A DNA stretch of 64,000 bases, taken from positions 219,579 through 283,578 of the forward strand of contig CANRHB010000001.1 in assembly GCA_947630325.1 (NCBI GenBank), read 5' to 3'. A program made the position numbers and the translations under genes. The notes beneath the pieces were generated by a model, which saw nothing but the letters and a program-made list of their open reading frames with translations, was not told the origin of the DNA and searched no databases. Below, in pieces: positions 21,957 through 29,216 of the stretch. Position 1 is the stretch's first letter. Each line of letters opens with the position of its first letter. Origin of the DNA: an uncultured Clostridia bacterium (GTDB lineage Bacteria > Bacillota > Clostridia > Christensenellales > Borkfalkiaceae).

Positions 21957-23240
21957 ATGAAAAAACGGTTTATCATGATTTTGTCGCTCGTATTTGCGAT
22001 TTGCCTGTGCTTTGCGCTCACCGCCTGCGGCGGACTTTTCGGTATCGGATCAAGCGGGAACAACAGCGGAAGCAACAATTCAAGCAGTGCGGGCTCTTCG
22101 AGTTCCTCGGGCTCCTCGGGCAACAACAGCGGGTCAAGTTCGAGCGGAAACAACAGCCAGCCCAAAGAGGACAACGACGGCACCTTTATCTATTCTGGCG
22201 CCTCTATCAAAGCGGCGAGCACTTCGATTTCGGGCGAGATTACGATCCCCGCGGAGCGCAATGGTACCCCGATCGACACGATCCCTGCGGACGCATTCAA
22301 AGGGTGCAACGCGATCACTTCCATTACCGTTCCCGAAAGCGTGACGACGATCGGTGCAGGCGCGTTTAACGGTTGCTCTTCCCTTCGGAGCATCACTTTA
22401 CCTTTTGTCGGTAGTCAACAAGGAAATAGCGGTGAAGAAGCGGCATGTTTTGGGTATATATTTGGAGAAAGATCTTATCAAGGTGGTGTGTCGATACAAC
22501 AAACCTACGATACAGGGTTTAAAACGTACGAAAATTTTTACATTCCTTCTACTTTGCGAAACGTTACCATTACAAAAGAATCTATTCTCAATTATGGAGC
22601 TTTCCAAAATTGTTCCATGTTGACCAAAATCGAATTAAACAACGAAATTATTCAAGTAGGAGTTAGTTGTTTTGAAGATTGCTCAAAAATCGAAGAAATC
22701 AACCTGCAGAGTATTTCGATCATCCCCGCTTCTTTGTTTAGCGGATGTATCTCATTGAAAAAGTTCACAATTAACTCTTCTGTCGATACCATTGGAGAAA
22801 AAGCATTCAAAGGCTGTAGTGCATTATCGTCCATCAATTCGGAAACGGCGGGGACCTTTATCATTCCGGATACAATAACTTCGATTGGGTCGGCAGCATT
22901 CAACGGGTGTTCCATGGTTAAAACCATCATTTTGCCCTTTGTCGGCAGTCAAAAGGGAAATAGCGGGACAGTATCGGCTTGTTTTGGGTATGTTTTCGGC
23001 TCAACCCCATACCAAGGTGGAACATCGATACGCCAAACGTACAGCACAGGTTTTAAAACGTATGAAGATTTTTACATCCCCACTATCCTGCGTAGTGTAA
23101 CAATTACAAGCGAAACGGTTTTGTGTTATGGCGCGTTCCAAAACTGCTCTATGCTCCAATCTATTACAATCAACAAAGGGGCGCAGAGTTCCGTCGGTGA
23201 AAAAGCCTTCGAGAATACCGCAAAACCCACTTGGATATGA
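21957..23240 (+). CDS. BspA-like leucine-rich-repeat lipoprotein
   Basis: This 427-residue protein has a lipoprotein signal with Cys 24 (ALTAC), then a Ser/Gly/Asn-rich linker (about residues 33-70) and LRR_5/BspA-type repeats (for example ITSITVPESVTTIGAGAFNG). BspA-like proteins are cell-surface proteins often linked to adhesion. Residues about 134-224 and 313-402 are near-duplicates, including LPFVGSQ, CFGY, TGFKTYE and YGAFQNCSML. From about base 22400 the gene is visibly richer in A+T than its 5' end, suggesting the repeat region was acquired or exchanged. The start MKKRF has AAGGAGAAAG upstream and sits right after the structured RNA. Confidence 0.88.
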   Translation: MKKRFIMILSLVFAICLCFALTACGGLFGIGSSGNNSGSNNSSSAGSSSSSGSSGNNSGSSSSGNNSQPKEDNDGTFIYSGASIKAASTSISGEITIPAERNGTPIDTIPADAFKGCNAITSITVPESVTTIGAGAFNGCSSLRSITLPFVGSQQGNSGEEAACFGYIFGERSYQGGVSIQQTYDTGFKTYENFYIPSTLRNVTITKESILNYGAFQNCSMLTKIELNNEIIQVGVSCFEDCSKIEEINLQSISIIPASLFSGCISLKKFTINSSVDTIGEKAFKGCSALSSINSETAGTFIIPDTITSIGSAAFNGCSMVKTIILPFVGSQKGNSGTVSACFGYVFGSTPYQGGTSIRQTYSTGFKTYEDFYIPTILRSVTITSETVLCYGAFQNCSMLQSITINKGAQSSVGEKAFENTAKPTWI

Positions 23241-23258
23241 CCTACACATAATATGACA

Positions 23259-23294
23259 AACGCCGCGGCGCTTCCATGGAAGCGCCGCGGCGTT
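23259..23294. terminator. 36-bp perfect palindrome, terminator of LRR lipoprotein
   Basis: A perfect 18+18 bp palindrome (AACGCCGCGGCGCTTCCA and its complement) is followed on the plus strand by CTTTTTTCTC. It sits between convergent genes. Confidence 0.85.
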
Positions 23295-23305
23295 CTTTTT
23301 TCTCT

Positions 23306-23668
23306 TCAATTCTCAATATACTTTTTCAAAATTTCGAACATTTCGTCGGAGATGACGTGCTCGATGCGGCAAGCGTTGCTCTCGGCAAGCTCCTTGTCCG
23401 CCCCCACCGCCATGAGCGCCTTGGTGATGACGCGGTGGCGTTCGTACACCCCCGCCGCCTTCTTCTGCCCGCTTGCCGTCAGCGTGATGTCGCCCGATCC
23501 GTCGATTTCGATATATCCCTTCTTGTGCAACAGCCCCACCGCGCGGGAAACGCTCGACTTGGCATAGCCGAGTTCCTCGCAGACGTCGATGGAGCGGACG
23601 TTCGCCCGCTTCTCCTTCAAAAGCAAAATTGTTTCAAGATACATCTCTTCCGATTCGTGCGATCTCAT
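23306..23668 (-). CDS. DtxR/MntR-family metal-dependent repressor
   Basis: This 120-residue regulator has the winged helix typical of DtxR/MntR: SEEMYLETILLLKEKRANVRSIDVCEELGYAKSSVSRAVGLL. The dimerisation region follows, with ERHRVITKALMAVGADKELAESNACRIEHVISDEMF. The Glu/His positions in that part resemble the metal ligands of MntR. It probably senses manganese or iron and represses uptake genes; no such gene is adjacent. An inverted repeat sits inside its own promoter, pointing to autoregulation. GAGAGGG precedes the ATG. Confidence 0.92.
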   Translation of the reverse strand: MRSHESEEMYLETILLLKEKRANVRSIDVCEELGYAKSSVSRAVGLLHKKGYIEIDGSGDITLTASGQKKAAGVYERHRVITKALMAVGADKELAESNACRIEHVISDEMFEILKKYIEN

Positions 23669-23693
23669 AGCATCCCTCTCGCTCGTTTTTTAC

Positions 23694-23722
23694 ATTATAC
23701 AACATTTTATGTGAAATGTAAA
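23694..23722 (-). promoter_or_regulatory. Promoter of dtxR/mntR-like gene with operator in the spacer
   Basis: Minus strand TTTACA (23717-23722), 17-bp spacer, TATAAT (23694-23699). The spacer holds ACATTT-TATGTG-AAATGT (23702-23719), an 18-bp inverted repeat well placed as the regulator's own operator. Confidence 0.75.
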
Positions 23723-23740
23723 GAATATTTTGAAATTTTT

Positions 23741-25585
23741 TTACTCTTTTACCCGCACATAGATCGCATAGCGTTCCTTGTACCGCTTGAAGTGGGGAGA
23801 AAATTTGAGCGGCGGCTCCGACTTCATCACAAAAATTTCCCCCTCCCGCACGAAAAATTTCGTCGGCTCTTCGAAGAGGGCATAGAGGTCGTTCACCTTG
23901 ACCGTGACCTCGCACGGCTCTCCCGAGGGAATGGTGACGTTTTCGCCCGTCGTCTCCGTCCGCATGTCATCACTGCCGAGGTCTGCGGAGAGCAGAACGC
24001 CGCCGAAGCGGAAGGCAAAGGCGTTTTCGCCGTCGGGAAGCCCCTTCATCCCCATCTCCACGGGGATCTTCAGCGTGATCTCGTCCCCCTCCTTCACCGC
24101 CACCGTCACATGGCCGCTCCCCTCGAGCAGTTTGACGGGCGCGCCGTTCTTTGTCGCCTCGGGATATCCCGCCGCCCACTCGGGAAGGCGCAGGCAGAGC
24201 AGGAACGGCTCCTTTGCCCTGAGCACCTTGAAGGTCGCCCCCTCTCCAAAGGGAAGATCCGCACTCTGCAAAAGGGCGACGTCCTCCCCCTCATAGACGG
24301 AGGAGAGATACCGCTCCACGAACAGGCTCTTGCCGTTGCGGTAGTAGATGCCGTCGCCGAGCTTGGTGAAATTCTCCATTCCCGTGCCCGTACAGCACCA
24401 AAAATTTTGCTCGGGCGAGGAGAAAACCTTGAAATAGCCGCTTGCCATCGCCTGGAAATAGGTCGTCATGCCCGTTTCGGGGTTTTGGGAGGAGAGAATT
24501 TGATTGGTGAACGCGTTGTCGTAATAGTCGCAGTACTCCTTCCGCCCCGTGGCGAGGAACAAGCCGCGCGCAAGTTTCAACATGTTGTAGACATTGCAGG
24601 TCTCGCAGTTGCAGTTTGTGCGCTCTTTGTCGAGAACATCGTCCTTGCCGAAGCGCTCCCACTCAGAATTCCCCCCCGTCGCATAGGTGTGATGGGTCGT
24701 CACCGTTTGGAAGAAACACTCCGCCGCATGAAGATAGCGAGAAGCGTCCACCTTTTCGCCGCAGAGTTCCCCCCCGTGGAGGGTAAGGTAGCGGTTGAGC
24801 GCGCCGAGGAATTTGGGGATCGTCGTGTTCGCGTGCAGGTCGTCGAGAACGTTTGGCTCCATGGAGAGGACGCGGTCGAAGAGTTCCTCCTCGTCGAAGA
24901 GATGGGCGGCGACGGCGTGCGCGGGCTTCTCTGTAAGCGAGTAGAGTTCATAGAGGGCGTCGTTCATGCCGCCGTACTCCGTCTCGAGCACCGTTTTATG
25001 GGTTCTTTCGTCCCAAGAAGAGGCGCGCTCATACACCCAATCGCCGAGTTTTTCGGCCACAGAGAGAGCGGGCGCATACCCCGTGCACTTGTATGCTTCC
25101 ACGAGCCCCGCCAAAATTTTGTGCAGGGTGTACCACGGCACCCACGCCTGCGTATAGATGTCCGTCTCGCCCCGCTCCACATGGTCGAACTGCGCCTCGA
25201 TGCCGCCCGCGACCGGAGGAGCCCCCCATACGAGCCCGATCGGCGCCGCCTTCTGGCACTCTGCAAGGCAGTCGATGATGTTCTTCATCTTGTTGAATAG
25301 TTTTTTTCGGTCGGGTTCGGGCACGGCGGGGTTGACCGCCCCCTGCGATACCGCCGTAAGATAGTGCCCCAAAGTGTGTCCGCCCATGAGCCCGCTCTCC
25401 CAGCCGCCATAGCGGACAAAGGGCGTTTTCAGCCCCGCGTTCTCGCAGAAGCCCGCAAGCAACCTCCCCTCTTGCAGAGAGAGCAGGTACGAAACTTCCT
25501 TTTCGAGTGCGTTTTTGCAGTAGCCGTCCGTCACCGTGACCTGCGATAGCGCGGCGGGTTGCAAGTTAGTCTTTAATTTGATCAT
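23741..25585 (-). CDS. GH127-family beta-L-arabinofuranosidase
   Basis: This 614-residue protein matches the DUF1680/GH127 layout, an (alpha/alpha)6 barrel followed by beta-sandwich domains. The zinc-cysteine catalytic site is visible: a Glu and Cys in NCNCETCNVYNM and the pair in FWCCTGTGMENF. In characterised members one of these cysteines is the nucleophile. GGWESGLMGGHTLGHYLTA near the N-terminus is also typical. It has no signal peptide, so it would act on imported oligosaccharides. Its ATG overlaps the stop of the upstream phosphatase by four bases. Together with the GH51-type lipoprotein at 47177 it suggests use of arabinose-containing plant glycans. Confidence 0.92.
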   Translation of the reverse strand: MIKLKTNLQPAALSQVTVTDGYCKNALEKEVSYLLSLQEGRLLAGFCENAGLKTPFVRYGGWESGLMGGHTLGHYLTAVSQGAVNPAVPEPDRKKLFNKMKNIIDCLAECQKAAPIGLVWGAPPVAGGIEAQFDHVERGETDIYTQAWVPWYTLHKILAGLVEAYKCTGYAPALSVAEKLGDWVYERASSWDERTHKTVLETEYGGMNDALYELYSLTEKPAHAVAAHLFDEEELFDRVLSMEPNVLDDLHANTTIPKFLGALNRYLTLHGGELCGEKVDASRYLHAAECFFQTVTTHHTYATGGNSEWERFGKDDVLDKERTNCNCETCNVYNMLKLARGLFLATGRKEYCDYYDNAFTNQILSSQNPETGMTTYFQAMASGYFKVFSSPEQNFWCCTGTGMENFTKLGDGIYYRNGKSLFVERYLSSVYEGEDVALLQSADLPFGEGATFKVLRAKEPFLLCLRLPEWAAGYPEATKNGAPVKLLEGSGHVTVAVKEGDEITLKIPVEMGMKGLPDGENAFAFRFGGVLLSADLGSDDMRTETTGENVTIPSGEPCEVTVKVNDLYALFEEPTKFFVREGEIFVMKSEPPLKFSPHFKRYKERYAIYVRVKE

Positions 25586-26061
25586 GAAATTTTCCTCCCG
25601 TTCGGAAACAGATATTTCAGGAGTGCGGCACAGCCCTCCGTGATGTCGTCAAAAGTCTCGTCGAAATTTCCCGTATACCAAGGATCGGCGATCGCGCGGG
25701 GATGGGTCGTGAAGTCCAAAAGGCACTTCACCTTATGGGCGTTCTCGGCTCCCACGACGCGCAGAATGTCCCTGCGGTTGTATTCGTCCATGCCGATGAG
25801 AAGGTCGAACTTTTTGCCGTCCTCCCTCGTCAAGAGCCGCGCGCGGTGCGGAATGAGCGGGATCCCCTCCCTGTTCAATTTCTCCCGCGTACCGCGGTGC
25901 GGAGGGTTGCCGAGCTCGTCCGTATGCGCCGCCGCGGACGCCGCCGCGACCTCGCCTTCTACGCCGAACTGCTTCGCCATGTGAGCAAAAACGCTCTCCG
26001 CCATGGGGGATCGGCAGATATTTCCGTGACAAATGAACAAAATTTGTTTCAATTTATTCAA
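25582..26061 (-). CDS. Low-molecular-weight protein tyrosine phosphatase
   Basis: This 159-residue protein has the P-loop CHGNICRS (Cys 11, Arg 17) and the general-acid loop DPWYTG near residue 127, both diagnostic of LMW-PTPs. These remove phosphate from tyrosine (sometimes arginine) in proteins. The start is a TTG at 26059-26061; another TTG three codons downstream would also fit, and neither has a strong ribosome site. It is coupled to the GH127 gene by an ATGA overlap, an unusual partnership. Confidence 0.92.
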   Translation of the reverse strand: MNKLKQILFICHGNICRSPMAESVFAHMAKQFGVEGEVAAASAAAHTDELGNPPHRGTREKLNREGIPLIPHRARLLTREDGKKFDLLIGMDEYNRRDILRVVGAENAHKVKCLLDFTTHPRAIADPWYTGNFDETFDDITEGCAALLKYLFPNGRKIS

Positions 26062-26130
26062 AATCCGCCCTTTTTTACCTTATTTTGAAAAATATTTTCT
26101 TCTTTTTTGTGTTTTTTTTATCAAAAACGA

Positions 26131-26159
26131 TTGCAATTTCTTTAATTATGTGATATGAT
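26131..26159 (+). promoter_or_regulatory. Promoter of small Xre gene (leaderless layout)
   Basis: TTGCAA (26131-26136), 17-bp spacer, TATGAT (26154-26159), then six bases to the ATG at 26166. Confidence 0.65.
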
Positions 26160-26165
26160 AATGCC

Positions 26166-26369
26166 ATGAAGATATTTGCCGAACGGCTTATGGAGATGCG
26201 TAAAGAGAGAGGCCTGTCGCAGGCGACCGTTGCGAGAGATTTGGGAGTAAGTTTGGGGATCGTCTGCTATTGGGAAACCAACAAGAGCGATCCGACCGCT
26301 TCCAATATCGCAAAGGTTGCACGTTATTTTAACGTGTCCTCTGATTATCTTCTCGGTCTTGCAGACTGA
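26166..26369 (+). CDS. Small Xre-family HTH regulator
   Basis: This 67-residue protein is a single HTH_3 domain: FAERLMEMRKERGLSQATVARDLGVSLGIVCYWE, then TNKSDPTASNIAKVARYFNVSSDYLLGL. The ending resembles many short Cro/CI-like regulators. There is no second domain, so it probably dimerises through its helices. The codons and the flanks are richer in A+T than the neighbours. No ribosome site is seen, and the ATG would lie at the predicted transcription start. The target is unknown; flanking genes are transcribed away. Confidence 0.93.
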   Translation: MKIFAERLMEMRKERGLSQATVARDLGVSLGIVCYWETNKSDPTASNIAKVARYFNVSSDYLLGLAD

Positions 26370-26388
26370 GTTTTTACAATCCCCCCCA

Positions 26389-26458
26389 AACCGACAACTG
26401 AATATTCTTATTTTGCGGCACTTGGGTGTCGGTTTTAAGCCGAAGCATCGGCTGTTTT
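26389..26458 (+). terminator. Two hairpins downstream of the Xre gene
   Basis: AAACCGACA and TGTCGGTTT (26389-26436) can pair across a 30-base loop. Just after it, GCCGA-AGCA-TCGGC is followed by TGTTTTG, a plausible terminator for the Xre mRNA. Confidence 0.6.
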
Positions 26459-26471
26459 GTATTTGAAAAAG

Positions 26472-26496
26472 GTAGCTCTGAAGAAATTCAGAGCTT
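26472..26496. terminator. Terminator overlapping the M50 gene end
   Basis: AGCTCTGA-AGAAAT-TCAGAGCT followed by TTTTCG on the plus strand. The stem overlaps the last codons of the minus-strand M50 gene. Confidence 0.7.
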
Positions 26497-27381
26497 TTTC
26501 GATTTTTCGGCAAGCGTCTCCTCGAGCGCATTCACCCCGAAAAGCGGCGATCTCTCCGGGACGAACGTCCCCTCGAAATACCCGAGATAGCGCATACACT
26601 CCTCCTCTTCCCCCTCGGAGAGCCCCTCGCACTCCGAAAGGCGGAGGAGGTTTTTTTTCGCCGCCTCCTCTTCCCCCTCGGCAAGCAGGCATTGCCCTTT
26701 TAGCAGGAGCAGGGCATGATAGGCGGGGAGATCCTCCCTTACGACGGGCGCACAGAAAAGCAGTTCTTTGGGAAGATCCGAATGCTTTCCTTTATATAAG
26801 ATGCCTTGCGCGGTAAGGACGCGGAGGGCGACTTCCTCCTCGGGACGGTTTTTGAGTAGCCCCAAGAGGACGGCGCCGTCCGTCTTGCCCGCAGAAAGTT
26901 CGGCGGGAAGCAGGGCGCGCACCCCCTCATAGAACACAAAGCCGGACAGCGCGCCGCACCCCATGGCGCGGGTGGGCAGAAACAGCCACAGAAGAAAGAG
27001 CGCAACGCCGACCAAGATATTTACAACCGCTCCGCCGAGGGTGAGCGCGAAAAATTTCCCCTTGACGTGCTTGCCGTTTTTGGGGTACATCGCCGTCTCC
27101 CCCGCGACCGCGCCCCGCGTAAAGGGGTGAAATCCGAAACGGGCGAGTTTCATTCCCGCAAACGCGCCGAAGAGAAGATGTCCGCATTCGTGCAAAAGCA
27201 CGGGAAGTCCCACGACCGAGACGGCGACCGCCAAAGGATACTGCCAAAGCTCCGCATCCCCGCGCGGAAATTCTTCGAACGGCGGCACGAACAGGGGGAG
27301 GAGCAACATGCCGATCCCGAACACGAGAAAGAGGGTCACGTCCGCCGCATAATATAAAATTCTCTTCGTTCTGCCGCTCAT
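26488..27381 (-). CDS. M50-type membrane metallopeptidase
   Basis: This 297-residue protein has an HECGH zinc motif (VLLHECGHLLFGAFAG) inside a hydrophobic segment, plus membrane helices at about residues 11-33, 48-75, 110-135 and 140-155 and a long soluble C-terminal tail rich in Glu and Leu. It resembles site-2-type proteases that cut within membranes, including sporulation examples such as SpoIVFB. The start overlaps the ppx stop by four bases, so it belongs to the yabP-yabQ-divIC-ppx operon. The family's aspartate motif near the C-terminal helices is not obvious, so activity is not assured. Confidence 0.78.
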   Translation of the reverse strand: MSGRTKRILYYAADVTLFLVFGIGMLLLPLFVPPFEEFPRGDAELWQYPLAVAVSVVGLPVLLHECGHLLFGAFAGMKLARFGFHPFTRGAVAGETAMYPKNGKHVKGKFFALTLGGAVVNILVGVALFLLWLFLPTRAMGCGALSGFVFYEGVRALLPAELSAGKTDGAVLLGLLKNRPEEEVALRVLTAQGILYKGKHSDLPKELLFCAPVVREDLPAYHALLLLKGQCLLAEGEEEAAKKNLLRLSECEGLSEGEEEECMRYLGYFEGTFVPERSPLFGVNALEETLAEKSKKL

Positions 27382-28235
27382 TTCAGCCCCCGCAAGTAGC
27401 AATAGCCCTCTAAATTGTCACGGTCGGAGGCATACACCCCGCCGAGAGAGAGTTTTTTCATGATCTCCGAAAGGAGCACCGCGCCGCCCGCGATGATGTC
27501 CGCACGGCGTTCGTCCATGCCCTTGATTTTTTTGCGCTCCTCCGCAGAGAGGGAGAGGAGCCTGTCCGCAAGGGCGGAAATTTGCGCCTCTCTCATATAA
27601 AAATCTTGAATTTTTTCTCCGTCGTACTCTTCGAGCCCGAGCAAAACGGAGGCAAGCGTGGACCCTGTGCCGCCGATCGCATACATATTCCCGACAGGAC
27701 GGACCCCTTCGAGCGGAGAGACCGCCGTGCAGATTTCGGAGAGCAACTTCTTTCCGTCCTCCCCGCACTTGTCATAGAGCCGCACCGCGCCGACGGGCAA
27801 AGAGACCGAAAAGAAAATTTTTCCCTCTTTGCGCAGACACACCTCCGTGCTTGCGCCGCCGATGTCGAGGATGCCGCCCTCTTCATTTCCGCCGAGCGCG
27901 CCCGAAAGCCCCAAAAGAGCCTCCTCCCCGCCCGAAACGACGTCCACTTTGAGATTACAGATTTTTTTCACTTCGGCACAGAAGTCCGCGCCGTTTTCGG
28001 CGGAACGCACCGCGGCGGTCGCAAAGGCATGGACCTGCGCGCCCGCGGCTCTCCCCTCTTCGGCATAACGTTTGACGGCCTCCGCCGTGCGGACGATCGC
28101 CGCCTCCTTCAATCTGCCCGTAAGCGCCAGCCCTTCGCCGAGACGGGTGGTGTTTACCCGCTTATATAAAGATTTTCCGCCCTCCCATAGCATCAGGCGG
28201 ACGGAATTGGAACCGATATCGATGATCGCTTGCAT
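27378..28235 (-). CDS. Ppx/GppA-family exopolyphosphatase
   Basis: This 285-residue protein has the ASKHA nucleotide-binding fold. IDIGSNSVRLMLWE at the N-terminus, GGILDIGGASTEVCL in the middle and NMYAIGGTGSTLASVLL are the phosphate- and metal-binding loops of Ppx/GppA. Members hydrolyse polyphosphate or pppGpp; the short length corresponds to the single catalytic module. Its ATG overlaps the divIC stop by one base and its stop overlaps the M50 gene. A ppx gene near divIC and yabPQ is known in Clostridia. Confidence 0.9.
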   Translation of the reverse strand: MQAIIDIGSNSVRLMLWEGGKSLYKRVNTTRLGEGLALTGRLKEAAIVRTAEAVKRYAEEGRAAGAQVHAFATAAVRSAENGADFCAEVKKICNLKVDVVSGGEEALLGLSGALGGNEEGGILDIGGASTEVCLRKEGKIFFSVSLPVGAVRLYDKCGEDGKKLLSEICTAVSPLEGVRPVGNMYAIGGTGSTLASVLLGLEEYDGEKIQDFYMREAQISALADRLLSLSAEERKKIKGMDERRADIIAGGAVLLSEIMKKLSLGGVYASDRDNLEGYCYLRGLK

Positions 28236-28498
28236 TATTTGAACCCGTTCTGGCGGGCATAGTAGTAGAGGCCCTCGCCCGACCGATAATAGTCGAGATC
28301 GTTCTCGCCCTGCTCGATCGCCCGTTGATATTCGCCGATGCGGTCGTCGAGCTCATCCTTTTTGGAGTTCGCCACCCCCATTTGCACAAACTGCACAATG
28401 ACGATGACGATCAAAAAAATGATGAGAAGCACACCCGCAACCGTCGCGCCTACTGCGATGCGCTTTGCTTTCTCTTCGGAGATCTGTTTTTTCGGCAT
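28235..28498 (-). CDS. divIC: DivIC/FtsB-like septum formation protein
   Basis: This 87-residue protein has a charged N-terminus, one membrane helix (about residues 16-38) and a coiled-coil segment (NSKKDELDDRIGEYQRAIEQ) ending in a DLDYYRSGEGLYYYARQNGFK segment. The last part resembles the EYIEKxARexLGMVkpGE region of DivIC/FtsB but is degenerate. Such proteins join FtsL and DivIB in the divisome. Its place after yabQ matches the yabP-yabQ-divIC order of sporeformers. The gene starts inside the 3' end of yabQ (49-bp overlap). Confidence 0.85.
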   Translation of the reverse strand: MPKKQISEEKAKRIAVGATVAGVLLIIFLIVIVIVQFVQMGVANSKKDELDDRIGEYQRAIEQGENDLDYYRSGEGLYYYARQNGFK

Positions 28499-28824
28499 TT
28501 CCCATCCCTTCTCTTTTGTTTTTTCGATACAAAACCATTATATATCTTTTTCGGAAAAAATGCAACCGTTTTATGCAGACTTTTCAAATAAAGGAAAAAT
28601 CCCGCGGCGCAACCGAAAAAATGGTAAAAACGGAGGGCGGGAAGGGCAAATTTGAGAGAAAACAGGAGATAGAGCCCCGCAAAAAAGAGGCAAAAGAGCC
28701 CCTCCGCGATCGCTGAGAGGAGGCGGCTTTTGAAGGGATAGGCAAGTCCCGTGAAAAGATCATACGCCGCTCCGCCGACAAAGCCGAGCAACGAGCAGAG
28801 CAAAAAGGCGTGCAGATGGCTCAC
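28450..28824 (-). CDS. yabQ: Sporulation protein YabQ
   Basis: This 124-residue membrane protein starts at a GTG at 28822-28824 that overlaps the yabP stop (GTGA). It has several hydrophobic segments (HAFLLCSLLGFVGGAAYDLFTG, then AIAEGLFCLFFAGLYLLF and a third) followed by FFLYLKSLHKTVAFFPKKIYNGF, which matches the C-terminal part of YabQ, a protein needed for spore cortex formation. The basic tail overlaps the start of divIC by 49 bp. Confidence 0.88.
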   Translation of the reverse strand: MSHLHAFLLCSLLGFVGGAAYDLFTGLAYPFKSRLLSAIAEGLFCLFFAGLYLLFSLKFALPALRFYHFFGCAAGFFLYLKSLHKTVAFFPKKIYNGFVSKKQKRRDGKCRKNRSPKRKQSASQ

Positions 28825-29069
28825 TTGAAGAGCCCCGCAAGTTTTCCCTTTCCGCTCCCGTAACGAAGAGCGCGCACCTCTCCGCTTGCCGAGAAATTGC
28901 CGCTCCCCTGCGAAAAGGTCAAAATTTTGAGTTTGTCGCCGTCGATCGTTACCCTCTGCCCGCCCACTTTGAGCAGGATGCGGGTCTCCGAAAAGGCGTC
29001 TACACTCTCCACGCAGGTCATGGAGATCTTCTTCCGTTGTTCGATGGTAAGGATGCTCTGGTTTTCCAT
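28821..29069 (-). CDS. yabP: Sporulation protein YabP
   Basis: This 82-residue protein matches YabP/YqfC: QSILTIEQRKKISMTCVESVDAFSETRILLKVGGQRVTIDGDKLKILTFS, a small beta-rich domain. YabP is needed for spore coat or cortex assembly in Bacillus. It starts the yabP-yabQ-divIC-ppx-M50 operon and is the clearest sign that the organism sporulates. A GCATATT sequence 20 bases upstream resembles a mother-cell sigma-E -35, but I could not place a matching -10. Confidence 0.9.
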   Translation of the reverse strand: MENQSILTIEQRKKISMTCVESVDAFSETRILLKVGGQRVTIDGDKLKILTFSQGSGNFSASGEVRALRYGSGKGKLAGLFK

Positions 29070-29106
29070 GCTCTACCAATATGCAAACAGAGCGCAAAAT
29101 AGAACA

Positions 29107-29129
29107 AAACCGCCCGATTCGGACGGTTT
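29107..29129. terminator. Terminator between typA and yabP
   Basis: AAACCGCCC and GGACGGTTT form a stem with one mismatch. It follows typA on the minus strand after the palindrome element. Confidence 0.55.
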
Positions 29130-29136
29130 GACAAAT

Positions 29137-29183
29137 ACTATGTCACACATAGTTTTAATATTATGTCACGCATAGTACTATGC
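29137..29183. repeat. Dispersed TATGTC palindrome, copy 4 (double)
   Basis: ACTATGT-CAC-ACATAGT (29137-29153) is a perfect 7-bp stem. It is followed by ATTATGTCACGCATAGTACTATGC. The layout and most bases match copy 3 at 19573-19615. Confidence 0.8.
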
Positions 29184-29216
29184 TAAATGGCATTTTTCGA
29201 GGTTTGGAGCCCCTTT

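Noticed and set aside
23276-25300. A 674-codon plus-strand frame antisense to the DtxR-like and GH127 genes.
   Set aside because: It covers two unrelated supported genes and has no start signal or domain.
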